In this document: positions 11,369 through 21,409 of the stretch, one piece after another | Numbering within the stretch: position 1 is the first letter of the stretch | Layout of the letters: the number at the start of each line of letters is the position of its first letter | Assembly: GCA_903813345.2 (NCBI GenBank) | Contig: CAIIXF020000004.1 | Coordinates: 28,463,986-28,527,985 of the forward strand | Length of the DNA: 64,000 nt | From: Owenia fusiformis | Lineage: Eukaryota; Annelida; Polychaeta; Sabellida; Oweniidae | Direction of reading: 5' to 3' | Notes under the pieces: generated by a model | Database searches by the model: none | What the model was told of the DNA's origin: nothing | The model's input: only the letters and a program-made list of their open reading frames with translations | Translations under genes and position numbers: made by a program

Positions 11369-13928
11369 AAATACTACACCTCATTCCAAACTCAGAAATT
11401 GTTGTAAAATCTACTAACAAGTCATGGTTTACAAGTGACATTAAAACATTAATTAATAAAAGAAATAAATTGCATTATAAGTATAGAAAAACTCATAATG
11501 ACATGTACCTTCAAAAATATACAGATCAATGTAAACTGGTAAATGAGGCTATAAGTGAGGCAAAAGAGGCAATGGAATCAAGATTGTACCAAAAATTAAC
11601 AACTCATAGATATGGAAGTAAGGGGTACTGGTCTATTATTAGTAGGCTCCTAGGCAAATCAAAAAATAGTAAAATACCCCTCCTCAACGATGCCAATGGT
11701 AATAATTACACTGATAGTTGCGACAAAGCAAATTTATTATTATCACATTTTATTGACAAATACCATAATAATTATAATCATGGAAATGAACCATTTATTC
11801 CAAGAACCGATATAACATTTGACCTGCTCTCTACCAATGACAGAAAAGTCTATAACATTCTACTCGGCTTAAATATTAATAAAGCCACTGGCCCTGACAT
11901 GTTGAGTAATAGAATGCTAAAAATGGCAGCACCATCACTTTCACCTATTTTATCAAAACTGCTTAACAAAATGTTTACTTTGAATCAATATCCTCAACTA
12001 TGGAAGGTCGGTCATATTGTAGCTATTCATAAAAACAAAGATAAAACAGATGTGAAAAATTATCGCCCAATAACACTCCTGTCTTGTATTTCTAAAGTCG
12101 CCGAGCGCATTATTTTTAAAAGACTCTTTGATCATCTCATTTCTAACAATTTATTTTACAATCTTCAAAGTGGTTTCCTGCCAGGACATAGCACACAGGC
12201 ACAACTTCTAAGTATTATTGACCACATAACAAATGAAATTGAAAATGGGGCTAATGTAAGAGGGATATATCTTGATATTTCGGCTGCATTTGATTCAATG
12301 CCCCATGGGCTACTATTAGGAAAATTGAAAATGTTTGGTTTTGGTCCGAATATCCTGGAATTGATGAAATCATATTTACTACACAGACAAGTGAAGGTGG
12401 TATTAGATGGTCATGAGTCAAACTTATCTGAAAAGGGTTATATCAATTCTGGAGTTCCTCAAGGCTCGATCCTGGGGCCCCTCTTATTTTTGATCTATAT
12501 CAATGATTTACCTGACAATTTGAATTCAAAATGTTTCATCTACGCAGATGATACCTCAATTTACCAGTCATTCACAGCTGAAACAGCAACTGAAATGAAC
12601 AATGCCCTACAGGAGGATCTCAACCATATTTTTCAATGGTCTGAAGTATGGAAATTAAATTTTAAAGCTTCTAAAAGCAAAGATTTGACCTTTTCCAATC
12701 CAAAGAAACGTGAAATTTTGACCATAGATCTTTCTCTCGGAAACGACATTATACCAAGAGTAAACAGCCATAAGCACTTAGGCTTAATCCTAGACAGAAA
12801 TCTCACTTTTGACCTTCACATAACTGAACTTGGTGCAAGAATAGACAAACTTTTAAATCCACTGAAAGCGCTCTGTCAGAAAATAAATGGAAAACATCTC
12901 GAAACAATCTTTAAATCTTTTATCCTGCCACTTTTTGACTATGGTGATATTTTATATGGGTGTGCAAACACAACAAAATTACAGTTATTAGATCGACTTT
13001 ACTATAAAGCCGCTTGCATTTGTTCAGGTACTCTACATGGGACTTCGACAATTAAAGTGTTGAATAATTTAAATTGGCCAACATTAACAAAGAGGCGTCA
13101 ATATCACAGAAGCATTTTCATGTATAGGGCACATAATAATATGCAGCCCTCTTATGTTCTTAACATATTTGAGCCTCTCAAAAGAAACCATGCTTATGGT
13201 CTAAGAAATCAACTGAGCTACACAATTCCTAATAAATCCTCATTTTCTAATAGATCTTGCATATCAAAAACACTGACTGAATGGAATAAGCTTTCACCTG
13301 AAATAAGAAATTTACCTACCCTTAGTATATTCAAATCCAGACTTAAAATAGATCTATTCAATGACGATGTTACAAATTCATCAGAACTCTCCGTTTCACG
13401 AAAACAAGAAATAATTTTCAATAGAGTGCGCTGTGATCTCATTTTTAAGGCTCACCTTTACGCTCACAATTTCACTAATATAAACTCCCCCATTTGCCAG
13501 TGTGGAATGGATGGTGAAACAACCAATCACGTAATTTTTCACTGTAATCTAAGATCAACATTTTGGACAGAATTTGAAAATGAATTAAAAAATATGAACA
13601 TAGAATATTCTACTAAATATAGATCACAACGAGACAAACTCTCCCTTATCCTCAATGGCGATAAAAGGCTACCTAAAGCTGTAAACTTAAATATCCTCAA
13701 ATGTAGTGCCATCTTTTTTGAACGATGTAAAAATGTCTAGGTCACCCCCACCACTGTAACCCTCCACAAATACAACCCCTATTTTAATAATTGATTGAAT
13801 ACTGTTAATTGATTTTCATCATATAACGTGGCTGACAATGCTGATGCCCAGCCACAAGCACATGTGCACTTGTTTACTGTATTCTTTGTATAAATATATA
13901 AATAAATAAATAAAAAAAAAAAAAAAAA
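11369..13928 (+). mobile_element. 5'-truncated LINE (CR1/Jockey-like) with TSD and poly-A
   Basis: A non-LTR retrotransposon copy. AAATACCACCCGT occurs immediately before it (11356-11368) and again right after the poly-A tail (13929-13941), giving a 13-bp target-site duplication. The 3' end has AAATAAATAAAT and then a long A run. The open frame begins at the left edge, so the 5' part (endonuclease and ORF1) was lost at insertion. The coding frame is uninterrupted, so the insertion is probably recent. Confidence 0.95.
11371..13740 (+). CDS. LINE reverse transcriptase (ORF2, C-terminal part)
   Basis: Open from 11371 to the TAG at 13738-13740, without an initiating ATG because the element is truncated. 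The first stretch contains NKSWFTSDIKTLINKRNKL, the usual linker between endonuclease and RT. Counting from codon 11470, the RT core covers about residues 135-420: ATGPDML, NYRPITLLS, the FLPGHST region, YLDISAAFDSMPH (catalytic Asp), GVPQGSILGPLLF, and YADD at 12541-12552 (residues 358-361). The tail has CQCG, then ETTNHVIFHC near residues 676-693, a Cys/His cluster seen in several LINE clades. It would have copied LINE RNA at the insertion site. It lacks an endonuclease and is not autonomous. Confidence 0.95.
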   Translation: MLHLIPNSEIVVKSTNKSWFTSDIKTLINKRNKLHYKYRKTHNDMYLQKYTDQCKLVNEAISEAKEAMESRLYQKLTTHRYGSKGYWSIISRLLGKSKNSKIPLLNDANGNNYTDSCDKANLLLSHFIDKYHNNYNHGNEPFIPRTDITFDLLSTNDRKVYNILLGLNINKATGPDMLSNRMLKMAAPSLSPILSKLLNKMFTLNQYPQLWKVGHIVAIHKNKDKTDVKNYRPITLLSCISKVAERIIFKRLFDHLISNNLFYNLQSGFLPGHSTQAQLLSIIDHITNEIENGANVRGIYLDISAAFDSMPHGLLLGKLKMFGFGPNILELMKSYLLHRQVKVVLDGHESNLSEKGYINSGVPQGSILGPLLFLIYINDLPDNLNSKCFIYADDTSIYQSFTAETATEMNNALQEDLNHIFQWSEVWKLNFKASKSKDLTFSNPKKREILTIDLSLGNDIIPRVNSHKHLGLILDRNLTFDLHITELGARIDKLLNPLKALCQKINGKHLETIFKSFILPLFDYGDILYGCANTTKLQLLDRLYYKAACICSGTLHGTSTIKVLNNLNWPTLTKRRQYHRSIFMYRAHNNMQPSYVLNIFEPLKRNHAYGLRNQLSYTIPNKSSFSNRSCISKTLTEWNKLSPEIRNLPTLSIFKSRLKIDLFNDDVTNSSELSVSRKQEIIFNRVRCDLIFKAHLYAHNFTNINSPICQCGMDGETTNHVIFHCNLRSTFWTEFENELKNMNIEYSTKYRSQRDKLSLILNGDKRLPKAVNLNILKCSAIFFERCKNV

Positions 13929-13941
13929 AAATACCACCCGT

Positions 13942-14118
13942 GAATACCTATCATATCTGAGGAGTGGGTAGGATATTATGAGGTTATATGATGGTTGATT
14001 CTGTATATTATGTTAATACTCAAGTGAGTATATGATATATTCACGAGTGACCAAAGGGAACGAGTGAATATATCATATAAATTAGATTTCAGTTGTAAAC
14101 CATACAAAACTTTCATTG
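13942..14118. other. Short palindromic spacer
   Basis: Holds an imperfect hairpin: GAGTATATGATATATTCACGAGTG near 14024-14047 pairs with CGAGTGAATATATCATAT downstream. No coding potential. Confidence 0.5.
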
Positions 14119-14242
14119 TACATGTGTGTAAATAAATCATTGATCATTCATATTAGAGGAGTAATGATGTGACTAAATTGTGAACATTTTTGGATTACCC
14201 TGTAACCTGTAAGTGCTAAATTAAGTAGAAGTACAGTATTTG

Positions 14243-14470
14243 TTATTCAATCTCACCCAAGAAATCATCCAAATCCAACAGCTGTACCAAATTGGCAGCA
14301 ACTGCCTCTTCCCACTTTAGAATATCTTGGCACATATCCCATTGTTCTATCCATTTCGTCTGCTTTGTTTTTATGCTTATCCATTGGATGGCCGAAGCCA
14401 ATGATCCAGATTTAGCTTTGCTGATTGCCTGGTTAATTATTATACGATTCCAAGACTTTGTCGTAATCAT
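14243..14470 (-). CDS. Conserved 75-residue leader ORF in pseudo-LTR (copy 1)
   Basis: ATG at 14470, stop at 14243. It encodes a small protein that begins MITTKSWNRIIINQAISKA and ends DLDDFLGEIE. The same ORF is open in the other pseudo-LTR with only a handful of substitutions. A splice-acceptor-like sequence (GTTTTTCAG) lies just before the ATG, and a donor-like GTGAGA lies inside the end (after DFLG), so it may be an exon. Penelope-like elements are known to retain introns. Function unknown. Confidence 0.45.
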   Translation of the reverse strand: MITTKSWNRIIINQAISKAKSGSLASAIQWISIKTKQTKWIEQWDMCQDILKWEEAVAANLVQLLDLDDFLGEIE

Positions 14471-14800
14471 TCTGAAAAACTGATGAAAAATGGGTTTAAT
14501 TAGTCATTAGCAACTCTATGTTACTAGACAAATAGCCTCATTCATTTCAACTTTGCTCAAACACTTCTTTACAATTACATCATCAAATGATTTTGATGGT
14601 ATTATTATGAATAACTGGAAACTGATTTTTCTTCAATCAGAAATTATCAAATAGAGACAATGAGCTTATTAGCCTTTTGAATTTTAAATGGTGATTGCAT
14701 CAAGGCATTTGCTTGATCCCATTCTGGAAAGCTAGGAAACATATTTCCACCTTACAACTTTACTGGATTTGTTTCCCTAGATCTTTTATCACTATGCCAC

Positions 14801-15180
14801 AGCTGGATGACTAACTGCAGTTAGCTTCATTCAAGATGGTTGCTGAAATTCTTTCGTTTTCGATAAATTTACAATTTCAGCTTAACTAAATTGAATCTGA
14901 ATTCAAAATGTTTTGCCTTGCAAATTAATAAAGTTATGATAGTAAGCACAAAAAGATGCTCAAAAAAACGCGATATTGGATAATTTAAAAAAATGGCTTT
15001 ACTTCGAATGACTTTAATATTGCTGGTGTTTTGGCATTCATTTGTGGTTGAATATAATTGTTGATTTATTAATTTGCATGGCAAAACTTTAGGAATCAAG
15101 ATTCAACTGATTTAAGTTATAATTGAAAGAATTTGGCATCCATCTTGAATGAAGCTAACTGCAGTTAAAATCATCCAGCT
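14801..15180. repeat. 380-bp inverted-repeat module in pseudo-LTR (copy 1)
   Basis: AGCTGGATGA, then CTGCAGTTAGCTTCATTC at the left; the reverse complement at the right, ending TCATCCAGCT at 15180. The arms are about 38 bp. The same module occurs at 20811-21189, so it was in the element before the tandem duplication. It could be an older MITE or a structured RNA region of the retroelement. I saw no target-site duplication. Confidence 0.75.
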
Positions 15181-15577
15181 ATGGAACAGTGTTTAATTGA
15201 TATTATTTTGTCTTACCTTCTGTGGTATCCTATTGTTGGGGGACCTTTCTTCATATTTACTAAAAATTCTTTTAACTCCCTCCCAGTGTCTGTCTTCCAT
15301 AGTTTTGGGTACTACCATGCCAATAGTTTCTTCTTTTATGATCTGAAAAATACGCTTACCTCCATAAGTTTGGCAACCTTATAAGCTCCCCCATTGGACA
15401 ACATGTTAAAGCCTCTTTACGTTTAAATTTTTGTTTACTTAACCAGCGATGAAATAACTTAAATATTAATGGAAACATAACTTGACTTCATTTCGAATAT
15501 CTCCAAATTTTCAATAGATTGAAAATTGATGATAAATTTGATGAATTTTTTAAAATTGTCATTCCCATTTAATCCAA

Positions 15578-17194
15578 CAATTTGATTTTGTTTTGCAATA
15601 TTTCGATTTATTCTGTAAATCTTTTTCAAGCAACTGAAAATAGTTGCTATAATTATGACATCATAGACTAAAACAATAGAACAAATAGACCATTATCTGG
15701 GCTTTCAATAGCAGGGGGCGAGCGCCCTAAATCGCCGTTTGTCAGGAGTCAAATATTGTCAAAGTTTTGGGGAAATTAAAAGTCTTCTGTCCTTTATAAT
15801 ATTAACCTGGTTAGACAGTCAACATTGGTTTATTTTTTAGTTTAGCATAGAAAAAGATAGACATGGAGAAATGTTGCCGCCTAAATGTCACGATGAGGTC
15901 ACTAGGGTTCAAAAATATTTTCGATATGCTAAAACATTGGATTGGCACATCAGATATGACATTTTATTATTGAAATAGTGTGTCATTTGTTCAATCTTTA
16001 TATTGCTGTAAGAAGATAATACTTTCTTGCACTTTATAGTAAAATAGTTGATGATTAAAAAAGTTCAACTTTATTTGAAAAATGGCGGGAAACTTGGAAT
16101 TTAAGACATGAAAAGCTGACAACTTTCATTTCAAAAACATATTTTCAAAAATTTCTTTAATTCATTTTTAAGTCATGATTAATAGTAAATATATGAAAAA
16201 AACATGTTTTCAAACTCTACATTGGGACTGTAAAGTCAGCAGATACCTTAAACTTTCGATGTAAATTATATATGTACATGGGACTGTACCTTTTATGAGG
16301 TGAGTTATCTCATTAAAGGTAAATGACATTTTATATAAGTTGGCATAGTCATTCCACAGTTCAAGGTGTCATTTGTGTAGCTCAAGTCTTGTGGTCAATC
16401 CAATTGACCCAATATCACATTCGGAAATGACTTTGACAAACCTGCAAAAAGTAATTAAAATCCTGGACAACTTTTAAATCACCTCTTAATAGGATTCAAA
16501 GTGTGAAACTTTTTATTCATTTCAAAAATGTTTTTTTTGAAGAACCGTTTGTTCAAAATATCGTGAATTTATTAAAAACTAACTTTAAGAGGTTACACTA
16601 ACACATAATTAACACCGATGCATAGCATTCATCTTCACTTGTTTTTTTGCCGACAAAAATTAAGAACATTGGTTGATAAATAAGCAAACAATAATCTCAT
16701 TCATGGATGAAAGTGGTTCAGGGCAAATGCATTTCGAAATTTTAGTTCTCACAGAAACCAATGGTAATAATATTAAAACTTTGATTGACTGTACAATAAT
16801 ATTGTATTTCAGATACATTGTCTTTGAAATATAATGCACATCAGAATTTTATATCATTTTTGGCAAAGCCTGTCCATGCCCTTGTTCATTTGTCTGGCGC
16901 CTCTTGTTTTTTTCATCTGCCCCTTGTGCAGAAAGTTACTGAAACCACTGATTATGTAATACAAGTATTTTACAGGTAAAGAATTCATTAAATTGCATTA
17001 CCATAGAAACCTTATTATAAACCACACCTGAATATCATCATAAAGCAATTTAGAATAATCTTGTAATTGTGACATCATAGATATAAACAATAGAGAAATT
17101 TAATTATTATATAATACTGGTATAAGACAGGTAGATTTTAAAATTAAATATGACTTAAATGTCATATAAACCATATTAAAACATTTTTATATTT
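15578..17194 (-). other. 3' noncoding part of the Penelope-like element
   Basis: AT-rich, no open coding frame. Two similar segments (TGACATCATAGA followed by AAACAATAGA) at about 15655-15690 and 17068-17105 bracket 1.4 kb. This may reflect an old insertion or another partial tandem junction. Confidence 0.5.
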
Positions 17195-17581
17195 CTACAT
17201 TCCTGAATTTATATTTAAACCACTAGAGGCTAGGGTACCTAGTTTTTTTATCCAGAAAGCTTCCCTAGTTTTTCGAAAATGTACATTTTTTGAACCAAGG
17301 AATTCAATACCAACTATAGAAACATCATTTATTGAGTGCCCTTTGCTATTGAAATGATTGGGGAATATCTCATCTTTGTTATGACGTATTTGCGACAGAT
17401 GATTACTAAATCTAGTATATAAAGATGTCCCTGTTTCACCAACATATTTAATTTCTTTACATTTTTTACATTTTATACCATATACAACATTCTCTGTTTT
17501 ACAATTAATATGACCCCTAGTACTATATACAGATCCACATTTTCCCATAAAACTATCAGATTCATTTACATACTTACACAA
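17195..17581 (-). CDS. GIY-YIG endonuclease domain of Penelope-like element
   Basis: Open segment of about 128 codons. It contains ENVVYGIKCKKC, then IKYVGETGTSLYTRFSNHL: the VYGI / KYVGET pair is the GIY-YIG core, and the following R and H are catalytic-type residues. The KCKKC pair and the FNSKGHS, REAFWI and GLNINSG blocks match the usual Penelope/Neptune-type endonuclease. It nicks target DNA to prime reverse transcription. It lies downstream of the RT in the same strand order as in known elements. An in-frame upstream linker (CALCKYVNESDSFMG) continues from the RT thumb region. Confidence 0.92.
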   Translation of the reverse strand: MCKYVNESDSFMGKCGSVYSTRGHINCKTENVVYGIKCKKCKEIKYVGETGTSLYTRFSNHLSQIRHNKDEIFPNHFNSKGHSINDVSIVGIEFLGSKNVHFRKTREAFWIKKLGTLASSGLNINSGM

Positions 17582-19435
17582 GGCACACTCTTTTTTCTTG
17601 CTTACGTCTTTATATTTAAATGTTCCATTTGATTGTCATGGAAACATTTTACTTGTTTTTCTATTAACCAAAATGTCACCTATACTGTTACCTTTTCTGA
17701 ATGTTACCTTGGGTGACTCTTTAAAAACCTCTCTCATCTTGTCAGACTTATGTAATATTCTCATGTTTTTATGCAATTTTTGGCCTATATTGGGCAAACC
17801 ATCATCATAAGTTAAACATATTTGTACAACATTATTTTTATTTTCATTGCAATTTCATCTTTTGAAAGAGAATCTACCTTTTTAAAACAGAAATTTATAC
17901 ACTGTCTTTTGTATCCCCTTTTTATCAATCTGATCTAAGTTGTATTTTCTGCTTTTCATATGCCACTTTGGCTGTACATATACGTCTTAATCTAAGGCAG
18001 AGTCCATATGGTACTGATTTCTTTGTATGAAAGGGATGATTTGAGCTATTGTGTAGATATTGATGGGAGTCAGTAGGTTTTGTATAAAGGTCTGTTGTGA
18101 GTCTACCATTCTTGATTGAAATGTTCATGTCTAGAAAATTCATGCACAAACTTTCACTGGAATGTGACATTTGAATTTTGATACTAGGATTAATTGAATT
18201 GGCCACCTCAGTAAATTATGTTAATTCTTCAAGTGTTCTTGTCCATATACCAAATATATCATCAATATAACGCTTCATGAACATAGGTAGGTTGTTTCGA
18301 TGATTTTTCTAACAATTCTTTGTCCCATGTACCCATGTATTTACATGCATAATTTTTACCTAAATTTGATCCTATAGCTGTTCCACTCACTTGGCGATAT
18401 AGATTACCTTTAAATTCTACGTAATTATTGTCTAAAACTGTTTCAATTGCTCTTAATATATCTTTTGTGGTTGTACTATTGTGCGTCTCAAGCAACGCCT
18501 TTTCACAAGCTAAAAGGGCCTCTTTTCTAGGAACACTGGGATAAAGTTTAGTGACATCCATAGTAAATAAAATGGCACCTTGAGGAATATCAATAAGGTC
18601 TTCTATTTTCTTTAGAAAATCTGGGGTATCGTGAATATATGATTCTTGTTTTTTAACAGACTCTTCTAATGACTTTACCGCAAGTTCAGCTAGATTTACA
18701 GTGTATGTATTTCTCCCATTGACAATTGTTCTTAAAGGGGCACCTGGTTTATGTACTTTGGGATTCCCTGTTATTTTTCCTGGATTTTCATTTGTATTGG
18801 TAATGTATTTTTTATACTCTTTAGAAATGTATCCATTTAGATGTAAAATTTCTGCAGTTTTCTTTACTTGAGATTTCATCTTTTTCATATTCGCTGGATT
18901 AACTTTCTCATATGTGTTTTCATTTTGCAATCTTTAAAAATGTCCTTCTCATAGTCTTCTCTGTCTTATATTGTTACACCTGATCCCTTATCAGCTGGTC
19001 GTATCACAATTGAATCATCATTAAGTAAGTCATATATGGCTTGTCTTTCTCTTGTAGTTATGTTCTTCTTTCTATTTCTATGGAGTACATTCAAAATGTG
19101 TTCACGAACTACGTCAATATAGAGATCCAAACATTGATCCCTACCCTCACTTGGTGTCTGTGGTTCTTTAAGTACATTGAAATTATCAGGTTGAGAGTAG
19201 TATCAATACTAGTCCTTTCAAAGAAATATTCCCTTAAGCGCATGTTCTGCTCCCATTCCTTGATTTCAGCTAGAAGTTGTGAAATATTTATATTTTTGTC
19301 ATTAGGTACAAATTTCAACCCTTTCTCTAATAATGACTGTTGATCCTTTGTAAGTTTTTTATTTGAATGGTTGAACACTGTTTTTAATGTAGACTTTTCT
19401 TTTGAAGCTCCACACTCATCAGAATTATTGGTATC
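17582..19435 (-). pseudogene. Penelope-like reverse transcriptase, frameshifted
   Basis: Segments in several frames give a complete Penelope-type RT order: LTKDQQSLLEKGLKFVPNDK (near 19350), IVIRPADKGSGVTI followed by a stop, the KVHKPGAPLRTIV block, LFTMDVTKLYPSVP (motif A, catalytic D), SGTAIGSNLG (motif B), RYIDDIFGIW (motif C, near 18265-18290), then MNFLDMNISIKNG and DLYTKPTDSHQYL. At least four frameshifts or stops are seen, near 19160, 18960, 18925 and 18270. The first segment is in the same frame as the OTU region upstream and is separated from it by one TAA (19438-19436), so OTU and RT probably formed one polyprotein. Confidence 0.9.
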
Positions 19436-20158
19436 TTATATAACAGTCTTATGTACAGTTTCACATTTGACCCTGATCACGTCACTACCATCCTGAGTTT
19501 CTTGATCTTTGACTGTCTTTGGAATATCAGTGCACTTCGACGAAACATAATCTACACACGGAATATTTAATTTCCCATCCATTTCTAAATTCTGCTCAAA
19601 TGATACATCATCACATGGATAAATTCTGTTAAGCGCTTCAAAGTGATCATTTTTATGAAGTAGACAGATTAAGACACTCTCATTGTAATTTCCGAGTTGC
19701 ATCCATTTAAAATCATGTCCATATTTTCCATAAATATAAATGTTCATTTCAAGCATATCTGCCATTGCAATATAATCTACCTCTGTTGCCCATGAAGAAC
19801 TCATAATCCCTGGTTTAGATATGTCCAATATGTGTTTTTGCATAGAACCATCAATATAGCAGGAATACAGTTTAAGTCTATAAGTTAAGTGATGTTCTTC
19901 CGTTCTAGAAATACAAAAACTCACCGCCCTGAAAAAACAATTTCCATCACCAACTATCTGTTTAGGTTTATATCCAAAATGTTCTGTTAACCAGCTATTC
20001 TGTTCACTGACATATCCATCATTATCCATGTAATCATCTCTACCATTTGAAATATGTTGATTTCCATCTATAATGGTCTGAAGAATATCACCACTTTCAT
20101 CTGCACCAAGTACAAGTTTTTTTGGAACATGTGTGAAAATAAATCTTTGATCATTCAT
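19436..20158 (-). CDS. OTU-family cysteine protease domain of the Penelope-like ORF
   Basis: ATG at 20158, 240 codons. Residues 70-80 read GDGNCFFRAVS, the OTU catalytic loop (Asp71, Cys74). WATEVDYIAMADML (residues 123-136) and NDHFEALN with His172 complete the fold's signature. OTU proteins cleave ubiquitin or act as processing proteases, and OTU domains are known in some retroelements. The stop after KTVI is followed in the same frame by the RT N-terminal region, so the domain is the front of the retroelement ORF rather than a separate host gene. The start lies just inside the pseudo-LTR edge. Confidence 0.88.
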   Translation of the reverse strand: MNDQRFIFTHVPKKLVLGADESGDILQTIIDGNQHISNGRDDYMDNDGYVSEQNSWLTEHFGYKPKQIVGDGNCFFRAVSFCISRTEEHHLTYRLKLYSCYIDGSMQKHILDISKPGIMSSSWATEVDYIAMADMLEMNIYIYGKYGHDFKWMQLGNYNESVLICLLHKNDHFEALNRIYPCDDVSFEQNLEMDGKLNIPCVDYVSSKCTDIPKTVKDQETQDGSDVIRVKCETVHKTVI

Positions 20159-20252
20159 ATTAGAGGAGTAATGATGTGACTAAATTGTGAACATTTTTGG
20201 ATTACCCTGTAACCTGTAAGTAGCGCTAAATTAAGTAGAAGTACAGTATTTG

Positions 20253-20480
20253 TTATTCAATCTCACCCAAGAAATCATCCAAATCCGACAGCTGTACAAA
20301 ATTGGCAGCAACTGCCTCTTCCCACTTTAGAATATCTGGGCACATATCCCATTGTTCTATCCATTTCGTCTGCTTTGTTTTTGTGCTTATCCATTGGATG
20401 GCCGAAGCCAATGATCCAGATTCAGCTTTGCTGATTGCCTGGTTAATTGTTATACGATTCCAAGACTTTGTCGTAATCAT
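20253..20480 (-). CDS. Conserved 75-residue leader ORF in pseudo-LTR (copy 2)
   Basis: Same small ORF as at 14243-14470 (begins MITTKSWNRITINQAISKA, ends DLDDFLGEIE). It lies directly upstream of the OTU ORF. An acceptor-like GTTTTTCAG precedes it and a donor-like GTGAGA follows DFLG, which suggests a spliced leader exon of the element. Confidence 0.45.
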   Translation of the reverse strand: MITTKSWNRITINQAISKAESGSLASAIQWISTKTKQTKWIEQWDMCPDILKWEEAVAANFVQLSDLDDFLGEIE

Positions 20481-20810
20481 TCTGAAAAACTGATGAAAAA
20501 TGGGTTTAATTAGTCATTAGCAACTCTATGTTACTAGACAAATAGCCTCATTCATTTCAACTTTGCTCAAACACTTCTCTACAATTACATCATCAAATGA
20601 TTTTGATGGTATTATTATGAATAACTGAAAACCGATATTTCTTTAATCAGAAATTATCAAATAGAGACAATCAGCTTATTTGCCTTTTGAATTTTAAATG
20701 GTGATTGCATCAAGGCATTTGCTTGATCCCATTCTGGAAAGCTGGGAAACATATTTCCACCTTACAACTTTACTGGATTTGTTTCCCTAGATCTTTTATC
20801 ACTATGCCAC

Positions 20811-21189
20811 AGCTGGATGACTAACTGCAGTTAGCTTCATTCAAGATGGTTGCTGAAATTCTTTCGTTTTCGATAAATTTACAATTTCAGCTTAACTAAG
20901 TTGAATCTGAATTCAAAATGTTTTGCCTTGCAAATTAATAAAGTTATGATAGTAAGCACAAAAAGATGCTCAAACAAACGCGATATTGGATAATTTAAAA
21001 AATGGCTTCACTTCGAATGACTTTAATATTGCAGGTGTTTTGGCATTCATTTGTGGTTGAATATAATTGTTGATTTATTAATTTGCATGGCAAAACTTTA
21101 GGAATCAAGATTCAACTGAGTTAAGTTATAATTGAAAGAATTTGGCATCCATCTTGAATGAAGCTAACTGCAGTTAAAATCATCCAGCT
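20811..21189. repeat. Inverted-repeat module in pseudo-LTR (copy 2)
   Basis: Counterpart of 14801-15180, with the same arms (AGCTGGATGA ... TCATCCAGCT). Confidence 0.75.
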
Positions 21190-21409
21190 ATGGAACAGTG
21201 TTTAATTGATATTATTTTGTCTTACCTTCTGTGGTATCCTATTGTTGGGGGACCTTTCTTCATATTTACTAAAAATTCTTTTGACTCCCTCCCAGTGTCT
21301 GTCTTCCATTGTTATGGCTACTACCATGCCAATAGTTTCTTCTTTTATGATCTGAAACATACACTTCCCTCCATAAGTTTGGCAACCTTAGCTCCCCCAT
21401 TGAATAACA

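Larger units (their letters stand above)
14119..15577 (-). repeat. Pseudo-LTR of the Penelope-like element, 3' copy
   Basis: Direct repeat of 20128-21602 with scattered substitutions and small indels. Homology starts at ACATGTGTG and ends at CATTTAATCCAA in both. The left edge includes the start of the main ORF, which shows that the repeat arose from tandem element copies rather than from true LTR synthesis. Confidence 0.9.
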
